The position numbers and the translations under genes are program-made. From assembly GCF_001625215.2 (NCBI RefSeq), contig NC_030384.2, positions 28,818,527 through 28,882,526 of the forward strand: a stretch of DNA of 64,000 nucleotides. The letters run 5' to 3'. The stretch is from Daucus carota subsp. sativus (lineage: Eukaryota > Streptophyta > Magnoliopsida > Apiales > Apiaceae). The number at the start of each line of letters is the position of its first letter. Position 1 is the first letter of the stretch. This document shows positions 10,975-22,481 of the stretch, in pieces. The notes under the pieces are model-generated. The model worked only from the letters and a program-made list of their open reading frames with translations. It made no database searches and had not been told where the DNA came from.

Positions 10975-12902
10975 ATAAAATTATAAATTACATACGATTT
11001 ATATATAATTCTCAAATTTTATTTTTAATTATATGTTTTATAAGCATTATTTATGATTAAATATAAAAGTTGTCTTACATCACTTTGTTTATCTATGTTG
11101 ACAGAATATTATTTAAATCATAAATTATAATACATATCAAAGAGATACTTCTAAATATGTGTCAAGGAGTACAAATAACATTTATTAAGTTCCACACATT
11201 TTTGTTGAATGTTACCACAATCAAATAAAAAATTGTGAATTCTAATATTTTTAATAATATATGTAGATTTTAAAAAAATTTATTTATAATTATTTTTAAC
11301 AAAGAAAAATATAATACTATAAGTTTAGAAATAAACAGTAAATAAACGTTATAAAATCTAAATATATTATCATAAATATTAAAATTCATAATTTCTTACT
11401 TGTTGCGGTAATATTTCAAGAAAAATATTTAATATTTAATAATAATTAGTTTCCCTCCTCGACCATTCAGATGTACTTGTTCATATTTTCATGATCTAAA
11501 TAATATCAAGATAGTAGATCATAGAATGGTATATGATCTCCAGTTCATTAACCATCTTGACATTTTACATATATTAGCCTTTAACCCGTGCGAAGCACGA
11601 GCGAGTATAGAATTCGTAATTCATTAATTATAATTTAAATTTTAACATCATTTTATTAGTATTTTAGTATTACTAACTGATTATATTTTTTTGACGACTA
11701 CGAATTATACCAATATCAGTTTATTATAATATAGTATATAAATAATATATAATTTATATTTAAAAGAATAATAGTGGAGTTTGTATTTTGGTGTATTTTA
11801 TCCTCAAGTTGACGAGAAAGCTTGTATCATTTTTCTTTATATTATTCCTCAAAATCATTATAATACATAATTAACTTTATCATGCTTTATTTTTTATGGT
11901 GTTTTGAAAAGAAGATGGTGATTGGTGACACCACCAAAATGATAAAATTCAAGCTGTTTGATCAGAAAGGTAAACACAAGTTTTTACGCTACCCAAATTT
12001 AGTCGCACGTTTGATGTTTTGAGAGTCGATTTCCAAAATTAGAGATATAACCGCCACTTCTCCATTATTCAACTTTCATTCTTTTTATTGATTAATCATT
12101 TTCGCTCTTTCAACATCTCTCCTATTTATCATTTTATTAATAAAATCAAGATCTAATCCTTTTTGGTTGAGTTCTTATTGAGTAACTTGTATTAAAGTTG
12201 TACTCATCTTTTTGGGATGTTTGTATTTGTTTTGATTTTTCTGTGTATTTTGTTATGAGTTTCGGTAACGGTTCTAAAAAGGACTTACACGGTATTTTGG
12301 GTGATCCGTAAAGCTTGGTTCAAATATGACATGGCGGTGAATAATTGCAAGAATTCACTTTTCACGACATAATTGTTGATCCAATAATTCTCAACATTGG
12401 GTTAGATGTTGTTGCTTATGTACGATAGTCAATTACGATGTTACAATGATGAGAACTGATGTAGACTGAATAGCTCACGGATTTGATTGTAATACTTTTT
12501 GGATTAAATTTAAATATTCAATGTGTTAAACAATGTGAAAACAAAGTGGCTATATATTTAGCTCGTATTTTGTTTGGTGTAATTGAGAGTTCGAGAGTTT
12601 GTCTCGATTGGGTTTCAGTTATTTATTAAATTCTTCTCCTTTTGTTAAAAAAAAGTACAATCTCTTCTCGCTCCTAATTAAATTCTTTCGATTTTATTCA
12701 ATCATTAAATAACCTAGATAGTATAAATTATTATGAAATATTAGATATATTAACAAAAATTCCTAGAAAATTTCTTGTGTTCCTGGAGCATCTTAATTCT
12801 CGAGAGTGAGTATGACAAAAAATTAATTTCTCAAGAGTTAGAGTTAAATTTTTTATTAAAAATATATAAAATAATGATTGGGTAAAATTTGGTTGACAAA
12901 TG

Positions 12903-13110
12903 TACTCCTTTTGTCCCAGCACGTTCTTTACCTTACTTTTTGTCAAGTATTTGAGGCTCCTATAAAATATATTTTCATAATTTTTTTTAATTTTTTCTCC
13001 TAAATAAAAATTTGACATTTAAATTTTTATTAAAAAAATTTAAATTAAAAAATGTTACGAAACTATACTTTATAAGAGTTTCAAAATACGTGCAAACACT
13101 GAACGTACAC
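12903..13110. repeat. Stowaway-like MITE
   Basis: Begins TACTCCTTTTGTCCCAGCAC and contains inverted halves (aaatttttat and its complement) with tttcaaaatacgtgcaaaca near the end, as in the related copies at 52407-52623 and 54836-55007. The terminal repeats are degenerate. Confidence 0.45.
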
Positions 13111-13771
13111 AAATTTGAAAGTATTTAAATACATTATTAGTCGACGAGAGTTTTTTCAACTTGCTGAACCACTTGCAAATTACTAGAATATTTTAAGATT
13201 ATTACATTAGTTTCCTGAACTGATTTGGGAAAATTCATTTTTCTAAAACAAATTATAATATTATTTCTTATAAAGAATATATTTTATGAATCAGAGAGTC
13301 GCCCATTATTTACGATTTAAAATTTACTTAAAACCAATTTTGATTCTTGTTTAGATTTCATTATATATTTATTAAATTTAGTTATTTTATGGACATCACG
13401 CAATGCTTCACTAGGATAATTCCCATTCTTAACCAAAAAATTACTGCAAGCACAAGTGCTAATACTAATACATATTTGATAGATATTTGTTATTAAACCC
13501 CGCAAGTGGTGATATTAAAAGGAAAAAAGAAAGAAGACAGTGGAAGCTACACAATGTACATGGAAAATAAAATGGTCAGATTGCTTTATTATTAATGAAC
13601 TGAACTTGGGCGTGTACAGAGGGCATGACAGAAGGCTTATCTTTTTTTACATGTATTATTATATTTTATCCCCAATTCTTTAAAGAAACATATTTCTTTT
13701 ACAAAATAAACAGATTGAAAGTTACTGATGTAAAACTATTAATAGTTGGAGGATTTATTCTGCATATTAGT

Positions 13772-14714
13772 TGTTGTGCCATAAAATCTCCCTGGGCTTA
13801 TTTTATAGCCCATCATATTATTTGGGCTTCACTTGGGCTTATTGGAATCATTTGATTAAGGATAATGGGCTTCGCCATAGCTGGGTGAATCATTGAATGC
13901 GCACAAGAAGGTACATGGACTTACACTGGAAGCATAACGAAGGCTGCCATCAGAATGGGGTTGCACCTGAAGGCGCTTTAGGGGTTACCGCTGCTAGGGG
14001 TTACCGCTGAGTGCATCTTGGCTTGCAGTTATGGGGCTGCAGCTAGGGGATGCCGCTGGCAGGGCTTCCGCCGCTTGGGCAGAATGGCAGGCAGACTCCA
14101 AGCAGGACTCTTCTTCCTTGTTTCTAGGAGGACGAATTGGAGATGAATTGGAAGTATATCAGCTGTTATTTATCTACGAATTAAGGGATAAATACAGTTA
14201 TTATGGAGATAATTACAATCAAGGGGAGATAATTCACATATATTCGGATATATACCAAAGATGAAGGCTTCAAGTGACCTACTTAGAGTGGGATACCGCT
14301 GGATAACTACTGAAAGAAGGCTGTTTTATCCTAAACTAGAGGGGATAAGAGCTTATCTCTTCAGAGTCCTAAATCGAGAACTACATGGGCTTGATCCCTA
14401 TAAATATAGGGTATGTAGGCACCTTGCAAAGGGACGAGGATCATTATTCACGAGTTCTACACTCTAAAGAGAGGCACGTGTAACCTTTGTGACAGATATT
14501 TCCGGGCAATTGCAGGATGGAATTCCATAATTCCGGCCTCGTTGTTTGGTTCTTTGCAAGCTCAGCCCTTAAACACACTTGTTTCTCACTAATTCTGTTA
14601 GTTTATGTTAACGGTAGCCCCTAAGAGCTAGCCGTGATTTTCGTAGTTGTAATAGATATCCCTATAATTGTGCTATACGGTTCTGGGGGTGTTGTATCAA
14701 TTCCTCTCACAACA
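13772..14714 (+). repeat. 5' LTR of element 1
   Basis: 943 bp, TGTTGTG...CACAACA, matching 26344-27286 at a constant offset of 12,572. It contains two copies of ggggttaccgctg near its first quarter (about 13980-14010) and a TATA box at 14399-14406. The small ORFs inside (14031-14264, 14261-14467) recur in the other LTR and are not genes. Confidence 0.95.
14399..14406 (+). promoter_or_regulatory. LTR TATA box of element 1
   Basis: TATAAATA sits in the block cttgatccctataaata...gggta(t/c)gtaggcac, which is also found in the otherwise different LTR of element 2 (36309-36316). Transcription of the genomic RNA should start about 30 bases downstream. The copy at 26971-26978 in the 3' LTR would direct transcription into flanking DNA. 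Confidence 0.7.
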
Positions 14715-14719
14715 CTTTT

Positions 14720-14737
14720 TGGCGCTAGAAGGAGGGG
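14720..14737 (+). other. Primer-binding site of element 1
   Basis: TGGCGCTAGAAGGAGGGG begins five bases after the 5' LTR. Its complement ends ...CTAGCGCCA, which as I remember it matches the 3' end of plant nuclear tRNA-Asn over all 18 bases. The same site is present in element 2 at 36524-36541. Confidence 0.8.
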
Positions 14738-14760
14738 ATTACTGATCTTAGAGAGGAGAG

Positions 14761-17700
14761 ATGTCAGAAATTCCCGAAAATACTGAAAACCCCAAGACGC
14801 CGGAAGGCGCTACGCAAGATGAAAGTGATCTTCCAAGCGGAGAACTGACCCGCGAGGAGATGAAGGCAAAGATGAAGAGAATGAGTAGGAGGATTGCCTC
14901 CTTGAAAAGGAAGTCAGCAAGGTCAAAAAGGGCTAGCAAGGTGACTCCCACCAAGCTAGATTTCGGTGCAGAAGACGGCAGGAAAGAAGGTGGCAACCCT
15001 GAGAAGGAAGCAAATCCCGAAATGGATGATAGAGAGCACTCACAGGCTGCTAGTGTGTTCGACCGCCTTGGGAGGAAACTGACCGAGCAAGACTTGCGGC
15101 ACAGGCTTGGCAACAAGGCCCCTAACGGGGATGGACCTGAAGGCTCGCAACATAGGGCTCCTCCCAGTCAACGACCGGAGAAGCCCGTGTCTGAAGCTCG
15201 GTCAAAGGACAAAAACCAAAGGCCATCAAAGGTTATCTCCATTCATGACGATGAGGAAAGCTCAGGGTCGCACAATGATAATGAAGTAAGCAAAAAGAAA
15301 GATCAGCCCCTGGATGGTGACTATGAGGTTGCGCTTGATGGTGGGGATGATAAATGCAAGATGGAAGAACTGCTGGAAGCCCTAAAGAAGGTAAAAGCCG
15401 ATAAGAAGTCGAAAGCCGAGCTTACCGTAAAGTCACCCTTTACTAAGAAGGTTAGGGAGTCACCCCTACCTCGTATCTACCGGGGGGTTGGCGACCTGCG
15501 ATTTAACGGAACCACGGACCCCGTGGAGTATCTTAGCCGGTTCGACACTGAGATGGAGGTCTACCAGATTCCAGACCTCACAAAATGTCGCTTGTTGGCT
15601 GCAACCCTCAGAGATGACGCTCATCACTGGTTCAAGAGGCTTCCCGCTGATTCCATCAGCTCTTGGAGAAAAATGTGCGAACAGTTTGTGGGACAATTCA
15701 GGGCTTCTGTCACTTACGCCCCGCCTGCAAACACTCTGGCCAATATTAAGCAAAAGGAGCATGAGACATTGAGAGAGTATTTCAAGCGCTTCAACGCAGA
15801 AGTACCCCGGGTTAGACCCACTTCAAAGGAAACCCTGAAGAACTTCTTGATAGCGGGGGTAAGGCCCGGAACAGATTTTTGGAAGGAGTTGCAAGGGCGA
15901 GAGCCTGAAACCCTAGCGGACTTCTTTGCTAGAGCTGAACCCCATAAGGTGATCGAGGAATCCTTAGCTAAGTTGAAAAAGGAGTCAAAATCTGAAAGCC
16001 GGAGCAGCTGGAAAAACAAGAGGGATAGATCTTACAGCCCCGATAGGAGGAACACCTACAAGAGGAATCCCTACGTAAGGCCTGCTGGTGAAAAATCCTC
16101 GAGCCGAGATGGCAAGACCTCGCCCATTACCGTGAACACAACCAGCTTGCAGGGCTTCGACAAGTCAAGGTTGACAATGAGAAAGGCAAGAGAAGCGAGG
16201 TACCACGAATACACGCCACTAACGGCTTCTATAGATCACATTTTTGAGGTCGGAGACAAGGCGAGACTCTTCCGGAAGCCCTTTCGAAGTGGACCCCCTG
16301 GAAAGAAAGATCAGGGAAAATATTGTGCTTTCCACGATTTGAACGGACATGACACGGCGGAATGTGTTCATCTTAAAGACCACATAGAGGATCTTATCAG
16401 AACAGGATACCTGACGGAGTTTGTAGCCCAAGAGGCTAAGAAATATAAGGAAAAGAGAGCTGAAAGGACAAATAACCAAGAAGCCAACCGTAACACCCGG
16501 GCTGGCAGTGTACGAATGATCATCGGAGGACCCTTCGTGGGAGGCCAGGGACGCAGTGCTATGAAGAGATATGTACGGGAAGCCCGAGGGCCGCCCTTAA
16601 CCAATGTGTGCCATCTGTCTGAAAGGCCTCCCAAAATGTTTAAAGGGGAGACTATGGACATTACCTTCACTGAGGGGGATGCACGCGCGGTACACCATCC
16701 TCATAGCGATGCCCTGGTGGTAACAGCCGTGATCGGAAATGTCAATGTACACAGGCTTCTCGTCGATAACGGAAGCTCTGTCAATATCTTGGCCTACAGT
16801 GCGTACCAAAGAATGAAAATGGCGGATAAAGATATGATGGCTTGCTATAATGAGTTGTATGGTTTCACAGGGAATGCTGTCCAGATCGTTGGAAGGGTAA
16901 GACTCCCGATCACCCTTGGAGTGGAACCCCGGGCTGTCACTCAGGTTGCAGAGTTCATGGTAGTGAACGAAGACATCTCCTATAACGGGATCCTGGGCAG
17001 GCCAATCTTAAGGGACATGCGGATTGTAACCTCAATATACCACCTATCCATGAAGTTCCCAACCCCCAATGGGGTAGGATGTGTACGAGGATGTCAAGCT
17101 GACTCCCGGGAATGTTATAGCAGGGCTCTGAGGTCCGCAGTAAAAGCCTGCAAAGAAGCCCAACAAATGGACGAAGACATCCCAGAGAGCTGTCATAAGC
17201 AGGTGGATATTGAAGAGGAACCCGAAACCAAGGCTCAGGGAAGGGTTTTAATAAAGTTTGTGAAAGCAACCTGCAACATGGTGATTATCGTGCAACACCC
17301 GGGGGAAGATCCTTATCTAGAAACCTCGCATGCCGTGCATGAAAGGCTTGCACCCACGGATGCACTCCCAACAAAGAATATTGATACAGCTGAAACCCTG
17401 GTTGAAGGAATTGTGGAAGATGCTACTGACAGCGACTTTGAAGGGGAACATCAAAAGCAGCCCCAAAATAAAATGCAAGAAAATGAGTGCGAGGCACCTT
17501 GTGACTTCAATAGTGCTATGGTAACCTATCAACTTGGAAACCGAACACGGCTTCCCGTTCATGAAATCCTGGGTACGCAACCCCAAGAGGGTGGCAACAA
17601 AGAGGCTACCGTTGAGATCGACCTCGACCCAAGGATGCCGGAAACCCAGGTGAAGACCGGAGCAGCTGGGGATACCCTGTCCATCTTCGTGGATGAGTCC

Positions 17701-20700
17701 GACCCCACTAAAGAACTAAAAATTGGGGAGCAATTGGGGCCGGACCTAAGGGAAACCCTGACCGCGTTCTTAAAGAATAATCTGGACGTCTTCGCTTGGA
17801 ACCATTCGGATATGATCGGGATTCACCCAGAAGTCATGTGCCACCACCTCAATATTGACCCAGACAGGAAGGGAGTTAGACAGAAGAGAAGACCAATTAG
17901 CGGGGAGAGGGCTACCGCTCTTCAAGAAGAGGTAGACCGACTATTGAAAGCAGGCCTAGTGAAGGAAGCTTTTTACCCCACATGGCTAGCGAACCCAGTG
18001 TTGGTGAAAAAACCTAACGGAAAATGGAGGACTTGCATAGACTTTACCGATCTGAACAAGGCTTGCCCTAAGGACAGCTTCCCGCTCCCTCGAATTGACC
18101 AGTTGGTGGATTCCACTGCGGGGCATGCACTGTTAAGCTTCATGGACGCCTACTCGGGCTACAATCAGATCCCCATGTTCGAGCCAGATCAGGAACACAC
18201 CTCCTTCATCACCGACAGGGGGCTTTACTGCTATATAGGCATGCCGTTTGGGTTACTAAATGCTGGGGCTACATATCAGAGGCTGGTCAATAAGATGTTT
18301 AAAGATCAGATTGGGAGAACTATGGAAGTGTATGTAGATGACATGTTGGTAAAATCAAAGGAAGCTTACAATCATGTTACACACTTGTCAGAGATGTTCG
18401 ACATACTGAGGGATTACAGGATGAAGTTGAATCCCCAAAAATGTGTATTTGGGGTTGAATCCGGCAAGTTCTTGGGCTTCATTGTCAATCACAGGGGAAT
18501 CGAAGCTAACCCTGCGAAGATCAAGGCCTTAATTGAAATGAGGTCGCCTAGGAACGTAAAGGAGGTGCAATGCCTTACAGGCCGAGTCGCCGCCCTAAAC
18601 CGGTTCATCTCAAAATCCTCAGACAAATGTAGAGAATTCTTTGCAGCCATAAAAAAGGGGCAGAAATTTGAATGGACGACAGAATGCGAGGCTGCTTTCC
18701 TGAAGCTGAAGGAGCAACTCGGAAGCCCGCCATTGTTGGCCAAGCCAACGGAGGGTGAAGCCTTGATCCTTTACCTAGGGGTTTCCAAGTTCTCAATTAG
18801 CGCTGTCCTCATCAAGGAGGAAGAGCAAGCCCAACAGCCAGTCTACTATGTGAGCAAGAGATTACTTGATGCTGAAACCCGCTACTCAAATATGGAGAAG
18901 TTAGCCTATGCACTAATTTTGGCTTCCTGCAAACTAAGGCCTTACTTTCAGGCTCACAAGATTAAAGTACGAACATCCTTCCCTCTCAGACAGGTCTTGC
19001 ACAAGCCGGAAGCCTCGGGAAGAATCATGAAATGGGCAGTCGAGCTAGGCCAGTTTGACATAGAGTACAAGCCTAGAACCGCAATAAAGGGGCAAGCGCT
19101 AGCTGACTTCATCTTGGAATTTCCACCCACTTTTGAAGTCGAAGGGATGGAATGCATACCTGAACCCCAGTCTTCAGTAGCCATACCTGAGAATTGTTCC
19201 CCTTGGTGGAACCTATACGTCGATGGGGCCGTAAACGGAAATGGGGCCGGGGCTGGCATTGTCTTAGTCAGTCCGGAAGGCCATAAGCTGCAAAGCTCCA
19301 TTCATTTCGACTTCCATGCCACTAACAACGACGCGGAGTATGAAGCCCTAATAGCTGGCCTGAAGCTGGCCTTGGAAATGAGAGTGGAAAACATGAATGT
19401 TTACAGTGATTCTATGCTGGTAGTCTGGCACATCCGAGGAGGCTTCCAAGCTAGGGGTCCCCGCACCGATCTCTATATGCGGTATGCCCAGGAACTAATC
19501 GGGAAATTCAGGGAAATCAAGCTAGAGCAGATACCCAGGTCTAAGAACGCAGATGCCGATGCCTTAGCCAAATTAGGTTCTCAGAGGGATGCACACATGC
19601 TCGGGGTGATCCCCCTCGAAATCCAGTATCAGCCTAGCATCCCCAAAATTGAAGTCATGGATGTTGAAGCTGATGAGACTAACCTCTGGACAACCCCAAT
19701 CCATGAATACATAGCCAACGGAACCCTGCCTACAGATAAAGATGAGGCCAGGAAATTGAGATACAAGGCAGCCCAATATGTAATTTATGATGGGATTCTT
19801 TACAAAAGGGGATTCAATCGGCCCCTCCTCAGGTGTGTTGCTGGGATAAGATGCGAATACATTATGCGCGAGGTGCATGAGGGGATCTGTGGGAATCACT
19901 CGGGGGGTGCCTCCCTCGCTCACAAAATCCTCCGTCAAGGCTACTACTGGCCTACTCTCCACAAGGATGCTCATGCCTTCGCCAGGGCCTGTGACAGTTG
20001 CCAAAGGTTCTCTAATACAAACAAGAGCCCCGCGGTACCCCTGAAGACCCTGACAAGCCCCTGGCCGTTTGCTGTTTGGGGTATAGATCTGATTGGTGAA
20101 TTACCAAAAGGGAAAGGAGGGGTGAAATATGCAGTCGTGGCTGTAGATTACTTTACTAAATGGGCTGAAGCTGAACCCCTAGCTTCCATCACCGCAAAGA
20201 AGTTGGTAGACTTCGTTTGTCGCGCGATCGTCTGTCGATACGGGGTTCCCTACAAGCTCATATCAGACAATGGGAAACAGTTTGACAGCAATGAAATGAT
20301 GAATTTCTGTGAAAACCTTGGCATAAAGAAAGGTTTCTCCGCGGTGTGCCACCCTCAAAGCAACGGTCAAACGGAGGCCGTAAACAAAATTATTAAGCAC
20401 ACCCTGAAAGCCAAACTAGAAGAGAAAAAGGGATGCTGGCCGGAGGAACTTCCCATGGTGTTGTGGTCTTACAATACCACTCCAAGGTCTACCACCGGCG
20501 AAACCCCGTTCACCCTAACATACGGGTGTGAAGCCATGGTCCCAGTAGAAGTTGGGGCAGGATCTTTTCGAAGGGATAACTATGATCCTGAGAATAATGA
20601 GGTCAACCACAGGCTTTACTTAGATCTGATTGAAGAAGTACGGGATACGGCTCAGTTGAAACTCGCTGCATACCAACAGAGGACCCGTAAATATTTTGAT

Positions 20701-20922
20701 AAAAAAGTAAGGGCTCGACCCCTCAAAACGGGAGACCTAGTTCTCAGAAAAATGATGCCTAACATGAGGGTTCCCGCTCATGGAGCCTTCGGTGCAAAAT
20801 GGGAAGGCCCATATATCATCAAAACAGTGCTTTGGGAAGGTACCTATCACCTCACAGACATGGATGGAAGACTTATACCACGGGCGTGGAACGCCCAGCA
20901 CTTAAAGAGGTATTACCAGTAG
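14761..20922 (+). CDS. gag-pol polyprotein of element 1
   Basis: Single uninterrupted ORF of 2053 residues. In order: charged N-terminal region; retrotransposon gag domain (about 225-400); a Cys/His motif CAFHDLNGHDTAECVHLK (about 523-540); aspartic protease with DNGSS (about 668); reverse transcriptase with YVDD (about 1191); RNase H (about 1330-1450); a second, archaeal-type RNase H with YVDGA (about 1484) and the pattern NNDAEYEAL; integrase HHCC finger (H about 1705, CDSC near 1745) and a D,D-x-E core (GIDLIGE about 1773, SDNGKQ about 1835, GQTEAVN about 1870). It ends without a chromodomain. The start follows 46 bases of leader. Products would be released by the internal protease. No stop or frameshift separates gag from pol. 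All catalytic motifs look intact. Confidence 0.95.
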   Translation: MSEIPENTENPKTPEGATQDESDLPSGELTREEMKAKMKRMSRRIASLKRKSARSKRASKVTPTKLDFGAEDGRKEGGNPEKEANPEMDDREHSQAASVFDRLGRKLTEQDLRHRLGNKAPNGDGPEGSQHRAPPSQRPEKPVSEARSKDKNQRPSKVISIHDDEESSGSHNDNEVSKKKDQPLDGDYEVALDGGDDKCKMEELLEALKKVKADKKSKAELTVKSPFTKKVRESPLPRIYRGVGDLRFNGTTDPVEYLSRFDTEMEVYQIPDLTKCRLLAATLRDDAHHWFKRLPADSISSWRKMCEQFVGQFRASVTYAPPANTLANIKQKEHETLREYFKRFNAEVPRVRPTSKETLKNFLIAGVRPGTDFWKELQGREPETLADFFARAEPHKVIEESLAKLKKESKSESRSSWKNKRDRSYSPDRRNTYKRNPYVRPAGEKSSSRDGKTSPITVNTTSLQGFDKSRLTMRKAREARYHEYTPLTASIDHIFEVGDKARLFRKPFRSGPPGKKDQGKYCAFHDLNGHDTAECVHLKDHIEDLIRTGYLTEFVAQEAKKYKEKRAERTNNQEANRNTRAGSVRMIIGGPFVGGQGRSAMKRYVREARGPPLTNVCHLSERPPKMFKGETMDITFTEGDARAVHHPHSDALVVTAVIGNVNVHRLLVDNGSSVNILAYSAYQRMKMADKDMMACYNELYGFTGNAVQIVGRVRLPITLGVEPRAVTQVAEFMVVNEDISYNGILGRPILRDMRIVTSIYHLSMKFPTPNGVGCVRGCQADSRECYSRALRSAVKACKEAQQMDEDIPESCHKQVDIEEEPETKAQGRVLIKFVKATCNMVIIVQHPGEDPYLETSHAVHERLAPTDALPTKNIDTAETLVEGIVEDATDSDFEGEHQKQPQNKMQENECEAPCDFNSAMVTYQLGNRTRLPVHEILGTQPQEGGNKEATVEIDLDPRMPETQVKTGAAGDTLSIFVDESDPTKELKIGEQLGPDLRETLTAFLKNNLDVFAWNHSDMIGIHPEVMCHHLNIDPDRKGVRQKRRPISGERATALQEEVDRLLKAGLVKEAFYPTWLANPVLVKKPNGKWRTCIDFTDLNKACPKDSFPLPRIDQLVDSTAGHALLSFMDAYSGYNQIPMFEPDQEHTSFITDRGLYCYIGMPFGLLNAGATYQRLVNKMFKDQIGRTMEVYVDDMLVKSKEAYNHVTHLSEMFDILRDYRMKLNPQKCVFGVESGKFLGFIVNHRGIEANPAKIKALIEMRSPRNVKEVQCLTGRVAALNRFISKSSDKCREFFAAIKKGQKFEWTTECEAAFLKLKEQLGSPPLLAKPTEGEALILYLGVSKFSISAVLIKEEEQAQQPVYYVSKRLLDAETRYSNMEKLAYALILASCKLRPYFQAHKIKVRTSFPLRQVLHKPEASGRIMKWAVELGQFDIEYKPRTAIKGQALADFILEFPPTFEVEGMECIPEPQSSVAIPENCSPWWNLYVDGAVNGNGAGAGIVLVSPEGHKLQSSIHFDFHATNNDAEYEALIAGLKLALEMRVENMNVYSDSMLVVWHIRGGFQARGPRTDLYMRYAQELIGKFREIKLEQIPRSKNADADALAKLGSQRDAHMLGVIPLEIQYQPSIPKIEVMDVEADETNLWTTPIHEYIANGTLPTDKDEARKLRYKAAQYVIYDGILYKRGFNRPLLRCVAGIRCEYIMREVHEGICGNHSGGASLAHKILRQGYYWPTLHKDAHAFARACDSCQRFSNTNKSPAVPLKTLTSPWPFAVWGIDLIGELPKGKGGVKYAVVAVDYFTKWAEAEPLASITAKKLVDFVCRAIVCRYGVPYKLISDNGKQFDSNEMMNFCENLGIKKGFSAVCHPQSNGQTEAVNKIIKHTLKAKLEEKKGCWPEELPMVLWSYNTTPRSTTGETPFTLTYGCEAMVPVEVGAGSFRRDNYDPENNEVNHRLYLDLIEEVRDTAQLKLAAYQQRTRKYFDKKVRARPLKTGDLVLRKMMPNMRVPAHGAFGAKWEGPYIIKTVLWEGTYHLTDMDGRLIPRAWNAQHLKRYYQ

Positions 20923-22441
20923 CTTCACCCGGGTAGTATTTCTGTAGGCTTCGGCTTAAGGGTCAGGAAATAAAAGCGATTTATTAGTTGTAATCGCCAT
21001 GCTTTTAGGAAAATTATCAGGCTACTATTTGCTTTATTTGCCAGGACGCTCGGGGGGTAGTGTCGTTGCACCCCCCAATATTATGATATGTCAATTTTTA
21101 CCATGTGATTCAATAAAATTTCGCAGCTTTCCGTTACAAAAATGTTGTATATGCTTGCTTGCTTACCATGATTGTTAATTGAATACTTCGTGTATGCTTT
21201 AAAAATTATTTAGGGCTTCAATTGCATCTAGTTCTCCACCATAATTAAAATTATGCTAAAGAACTCGGGGGGTAGTAGGCATATCATTAACATTATTCGT
21301 GAAGCTTAAAATTCAAATAAGTTCGGACATCGAAAACGCTAAATACACTAAAACTCGTAAATACAACTTGATAACCTGGCTACACCGGTGGGAAGTAAAG
21401 CTTTTCAAGCTTTCAAGGTTCCAAGCCTATCAAGGCTTTCAAGGCTAAAGCTTTTCAAGCTTTCAAGGTTTCAAGCCTATCAAGGCTTTCAAGGCTAAAG
21501 CTTTTCAAGCTTTCAAGGTTTCAAGCCTATCAAGGCTTTCAAGGCTAAAGCTTTTCAAGCTTTCAAGGTTTCAAGCCTATCGAGGCTTTCAAGGCTAAAG
21601 CTTTTCAAGCTTTCAAGGTTTCAAGCCTATCAAGGCTTTCAAGGCTAAAGCTTTTCAAGCTTTCAAGGTTTCAAGCCTATCAAGGCTTTCAAGGCAAAAG
21701 CTGTTCAGGCTTTCGTGACGTTGGGCTTGCGGTAGCCCTTCAAGGTTTAAAGCCCATCCGGGCTCATCAGGCTCACTTGGTGACGTTATTACAAGGCCAA
21801 CTCGGTGGAATTACTTCAGAACTTATTTGGAGGAATTGTTACAAGGCCTACGTTATAAGGTTATCTCAAAACCTATACTCGGAAACTACTTAAAAGGCTT
21901 ACACCTAGGGGTCATTTCGAAGCTTAAGCCCAAGGGTGTTCCTGGATTCTCACACATGTGAGATTGGATTCAACTATCCTTGAACGGGGTATTACAAAAA
22001 AAAAAATCAAGTGCTTTTATGTACGCTATTGGTGAGTTAACACATACATCAACATACATTCGCAAAGAAGGAAACGACCTTGGAGAACAAGGCCCTAAGG
22101 GTCGCATCCCCCAGAAGGTGGACAATGTGTACACTTTCGGTACAAGGGTTATCCCCTATATTCACCCTTTCTACCTGCATGGAAAAGTTAGGCAACCAAC
22201 ACAGTAATATCCCAGGAAATACAAGAAAGGCATACAAGGCAAAACGGGGAAGGAATAAGAGCGATTATATAAGCAAAAAAGGAGAGCAAAATATTGCAAG
22301 GGAAATTCCTCCCCACACCAACAGGGGGAGGCCCTTTACAATATTAAAAAAAAATGTCTTGCGGAGCATTCGGAGGTGCCCGAACCCTCATCCAAAAGAA
22401 TATTTAATTCGTGACGACAAGCGCCACGCACAAATTCACAA
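20923..22441 (+). other. Region after pol in element 1
   Basis: Non-coding DNA between the pol stop and the end of the antisense gene. It contains two copies of the polypurine-tract-like motif CTCGGGGGGTAGT (around 21050-21061 and 21264-21276), the 50-bp array, and short ORFs (21980-22207, 22080-22448) without recognisable content. In other Tat elements this is the hypervariable region known to carry tandem repeats. Confidence 0.6.
21396..21719 (+). repeat. 50-bp tandem array in element 1
   Basis: Six copies of a 50-bp unit start at 21396, 21446, 21496, 21546, 21596 and 21646, followed by a degenerate partial copy. Each begins TAAAGCTTTTCAAGC and is itself built of short repeats (ctttcaagg, caaggctttcaaggct). 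The copies differ by only one or two bases (for example 'ccaagc' in the first, 'atcgagg' in the fourth). Confidence 0.95.
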
Positions 22442-22460
22442 TTCATAAATAAAAGTTTAA
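22442..22460 (-). terminator. 3' end signal of the antisense gene, element 1
   Basis: On the minus strand, shortly after the antisense stop, the sequence reads AATTAAACTTTTATTTATGA. Element 2 has AATAAACTTTTTATTTATTT at the matching place. Conservation after the stop suggests a cleavage/polyadenylation region; this is inference. Confidence 0.4.
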
Positions 22461-22481
22461 TTAAACACGGGGAAGGAAGGA

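Larger units (their letters stand above)
10376..13766. other. AT-rich intergenic DNA with MITEs
   Basis: Very AT-rich, no gene found. It contains Stowaway-like stretches (10466-10607, 12903-13110), a 70-bp tandem duplication (10836-10974) and, at about 11582-11602, a small GC-rich palindrome (cccgtgcgaagcacgag) of the kind often seen in dispersed plant repeats. The ORFs here (12731-13018, 13317-13505, 13625-13855) have no recognisable content. Confidence 0.4.

Noticed and set aside
11577..11605. Helitron 3' hairpin (cccgtgcgaagcacgag)
   Set aside because: The palindrome is short, no CTRR end follows at the expected distance and no 5' TC terminus was found; left as a note in the spacer entry.
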